A stretch of 64,000 nucleotides of DNA, taken from the NCBI GenBank assembly GCA_017590115.1, contig JAGGNK010011336.1, positions 1,178,001 to 1,242,000 of the forward strand. Reading direction: 5' to 3'. Source of the stretch: Montifringilla adamsi (taxonomy: Eukaryota; Chordata; Aves; Passeriformes; Passeridae). Made by a program: the position numbers and the translations under genes. This document shows positions 62,871 to 64,000 of the stretch, piece by piece; position 1 is the first letter of the stretch; each line of letters opens with the position of its first letter. Below the pieces are notes generated by a model, which saw only the letters and a program-made list of their open reading frames with translations, was not told the origin of the DNA and made no database searches.

Positions 62871-64000
62871 GACATTTCAGAACATAAAACCCTGAGAGAT
62901 GCTGAAAAAGGAGTGTGTTTTGAGAAAAGAAACATATCAGAATTGGGTCAACTTCTTCTTGACCTCTTTCCATCACACTACTGATCTGTGTTTTCTTGTC
63001 TCTGCTGAGAACCAGTGCTGGGTAAATCCCAGTTCTCACACCAACCACTTCAGTGTAACTCATGCATGTGCTCCAGGTGGTACCCAGCAGCTTTTTAACA
63101 TGGAGTGGCTACCATTTGGACGTATAGAGTCCTTGGGTGCCGTATTTCCAATATATGAACGCTATGAGCAATTAATTACAGCATGACCAGTGACTGATAC
63201 TTTGTGCTGTGGATGTAACACAGCTACACCGTGTTGAATAATGCTACTGGATCCACGGAAACCTCATGGAAAACAGAGCAGTCTGTCGTCTGCAAGCACA
63301 AAACCAGGGGAAGAGCAGGGTTCTTACCCACAGGAGTGCAAATAGATTTCTCGGCACTTTCGTATCTAAAATAAATATCTGATATGTTAAAACAGCTATG
63401 AGCATTGAACCTATTGTGGTCTGGGGATTCAGCTGCAGTGTGGATGCCAGGAGTGGTTCAAAGCCACAAAACCATCAGATATGAGCTATAGAGTAAAGAA
63501 ATAAATATTTTTGTTGTGGGACATGGACTCTGTTCCCTGTGAGAAGTGCTAAAGCAGGAAAAACAAATGAGCAAGGAACACTGTTTAAACAACACAGCCC
63601 TTCCCAAACTAGAGGCAACATATCCCACTTTTAATTAGAAAGGGAAGGGAAGGATTTTGGCAACAATGCTACAGACCTGGGAGCGGGTGGTGGTCCTCAC
63701 ATCTAGATGAGGGCTCTGGCTAGGATTTGGTGCTTGATAGAGACCTGACTGTGCTAGCACTGGAGAGATCATAAGTTTCACCTAAGATTTTGTATTCAGG
63801 CAATCTGAGATATTCCTTTGCCTTCTTGCACGATAAACTCTGGCTGTTTCAATTCTAAACTACTATTTGCTTAACATGTTACGATCTGGGGATTTCAATC
63901 TGATTTTGAATTTCAAAAATTTGAGAATTGGTATTGTGCTAATGTTGTGGTTTCATCATGAAAGTAATTTACCATATGCAAGAATATGAATCTTTCGTGC

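Larger units (their letters stand above)
50275..64000. other. Non-coding region, distal downstream part
   Basis: No recognisable exon, tRNA or other RNA gene. Moderately AT-rich with short open frames on both strands. Simple tracts occur at 52824-52850 and 54908-54946. The segment at 56150-56460 is repeat-poor with TAAT cores. A 170-codon frame at 59313-59825 is unrecognised. The neighbour expected next in tetrapods (WDPCP, opposite strand) is not seen within the window. Confidence 0.5.

Overview
The window is vertebrate nuclear DNA, most likely from a bird. It holds the last four coding exons of EHBP1 and the whole coding region of the homeobox gene OTX1, both on the + strand and about 5.5 kb apart (EHBP1 stop codon to OTX1 start codon). 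This EHBP1-OTX1 order is the known tetrapod arrangement. The bird assignment is an inference from compact spacing, few recognisable transposons, traces of CR1-type LINEs and a very GC-rich CpG-island promoter zone. A turtle or crocodilian is not excluded by reading alone.

Layout. Positions 1-24782 are read as one EHBP1 intron (its 5' end lies outside the window), AT-rich, with simple repeats, one old LINE trace and several stretches that look like conserved non-coding elements. EHBP1 coding exons are 24783-24882, 26001-26074, 32603-32717 and 32887-32977. Together they encode the C-terminal 125 residues, most of the Rab-binding bMERB coiled coil, and end in a CVLQ prenylation box. A poly(A) signal follows at 33344. 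From about 33540 to 38180 there is a large CpG island, interrupted by a 599-base assembly gap (36620-37218). It contains the OTX1 promoter zone, and a splice donor directly abuts the gap, so a 5' non-coding OTX1 exon is probably missing from the assembly. OTX1 coding exons are 38536-38632, 39132-39283 and 39953-40711 (335 residues), with a 3'UTR of about 1.15 kb ending at tandem poly(A) signals near 41838 and 41853. Positions 41880-64000 show no recognisable gene. They hold simple repeats, a CR1-like fragment and several short symmetrical motif pairs that could be transcription-factor sites.

How it fits together. OTX1 is a developmental transcription factor of the K50 bicoid class. EHBP1 is a broadly expressed endocytic Rab/EHD adaptor. 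The long EHBP1 intron with islands of retained CpG and homeodomain-type motifs, next to a CpG-island OTX1 promoter, fits a genomic regulatory block in which EHBP1 introns carry OTX1 enhancers. The most notable individual signal is a splice-flanked 155-base candidate exon in EHBP1 (25046-25200) carrying an in-frame stop. It would remove most of the Rab-binding domain and the prenylation box if used.
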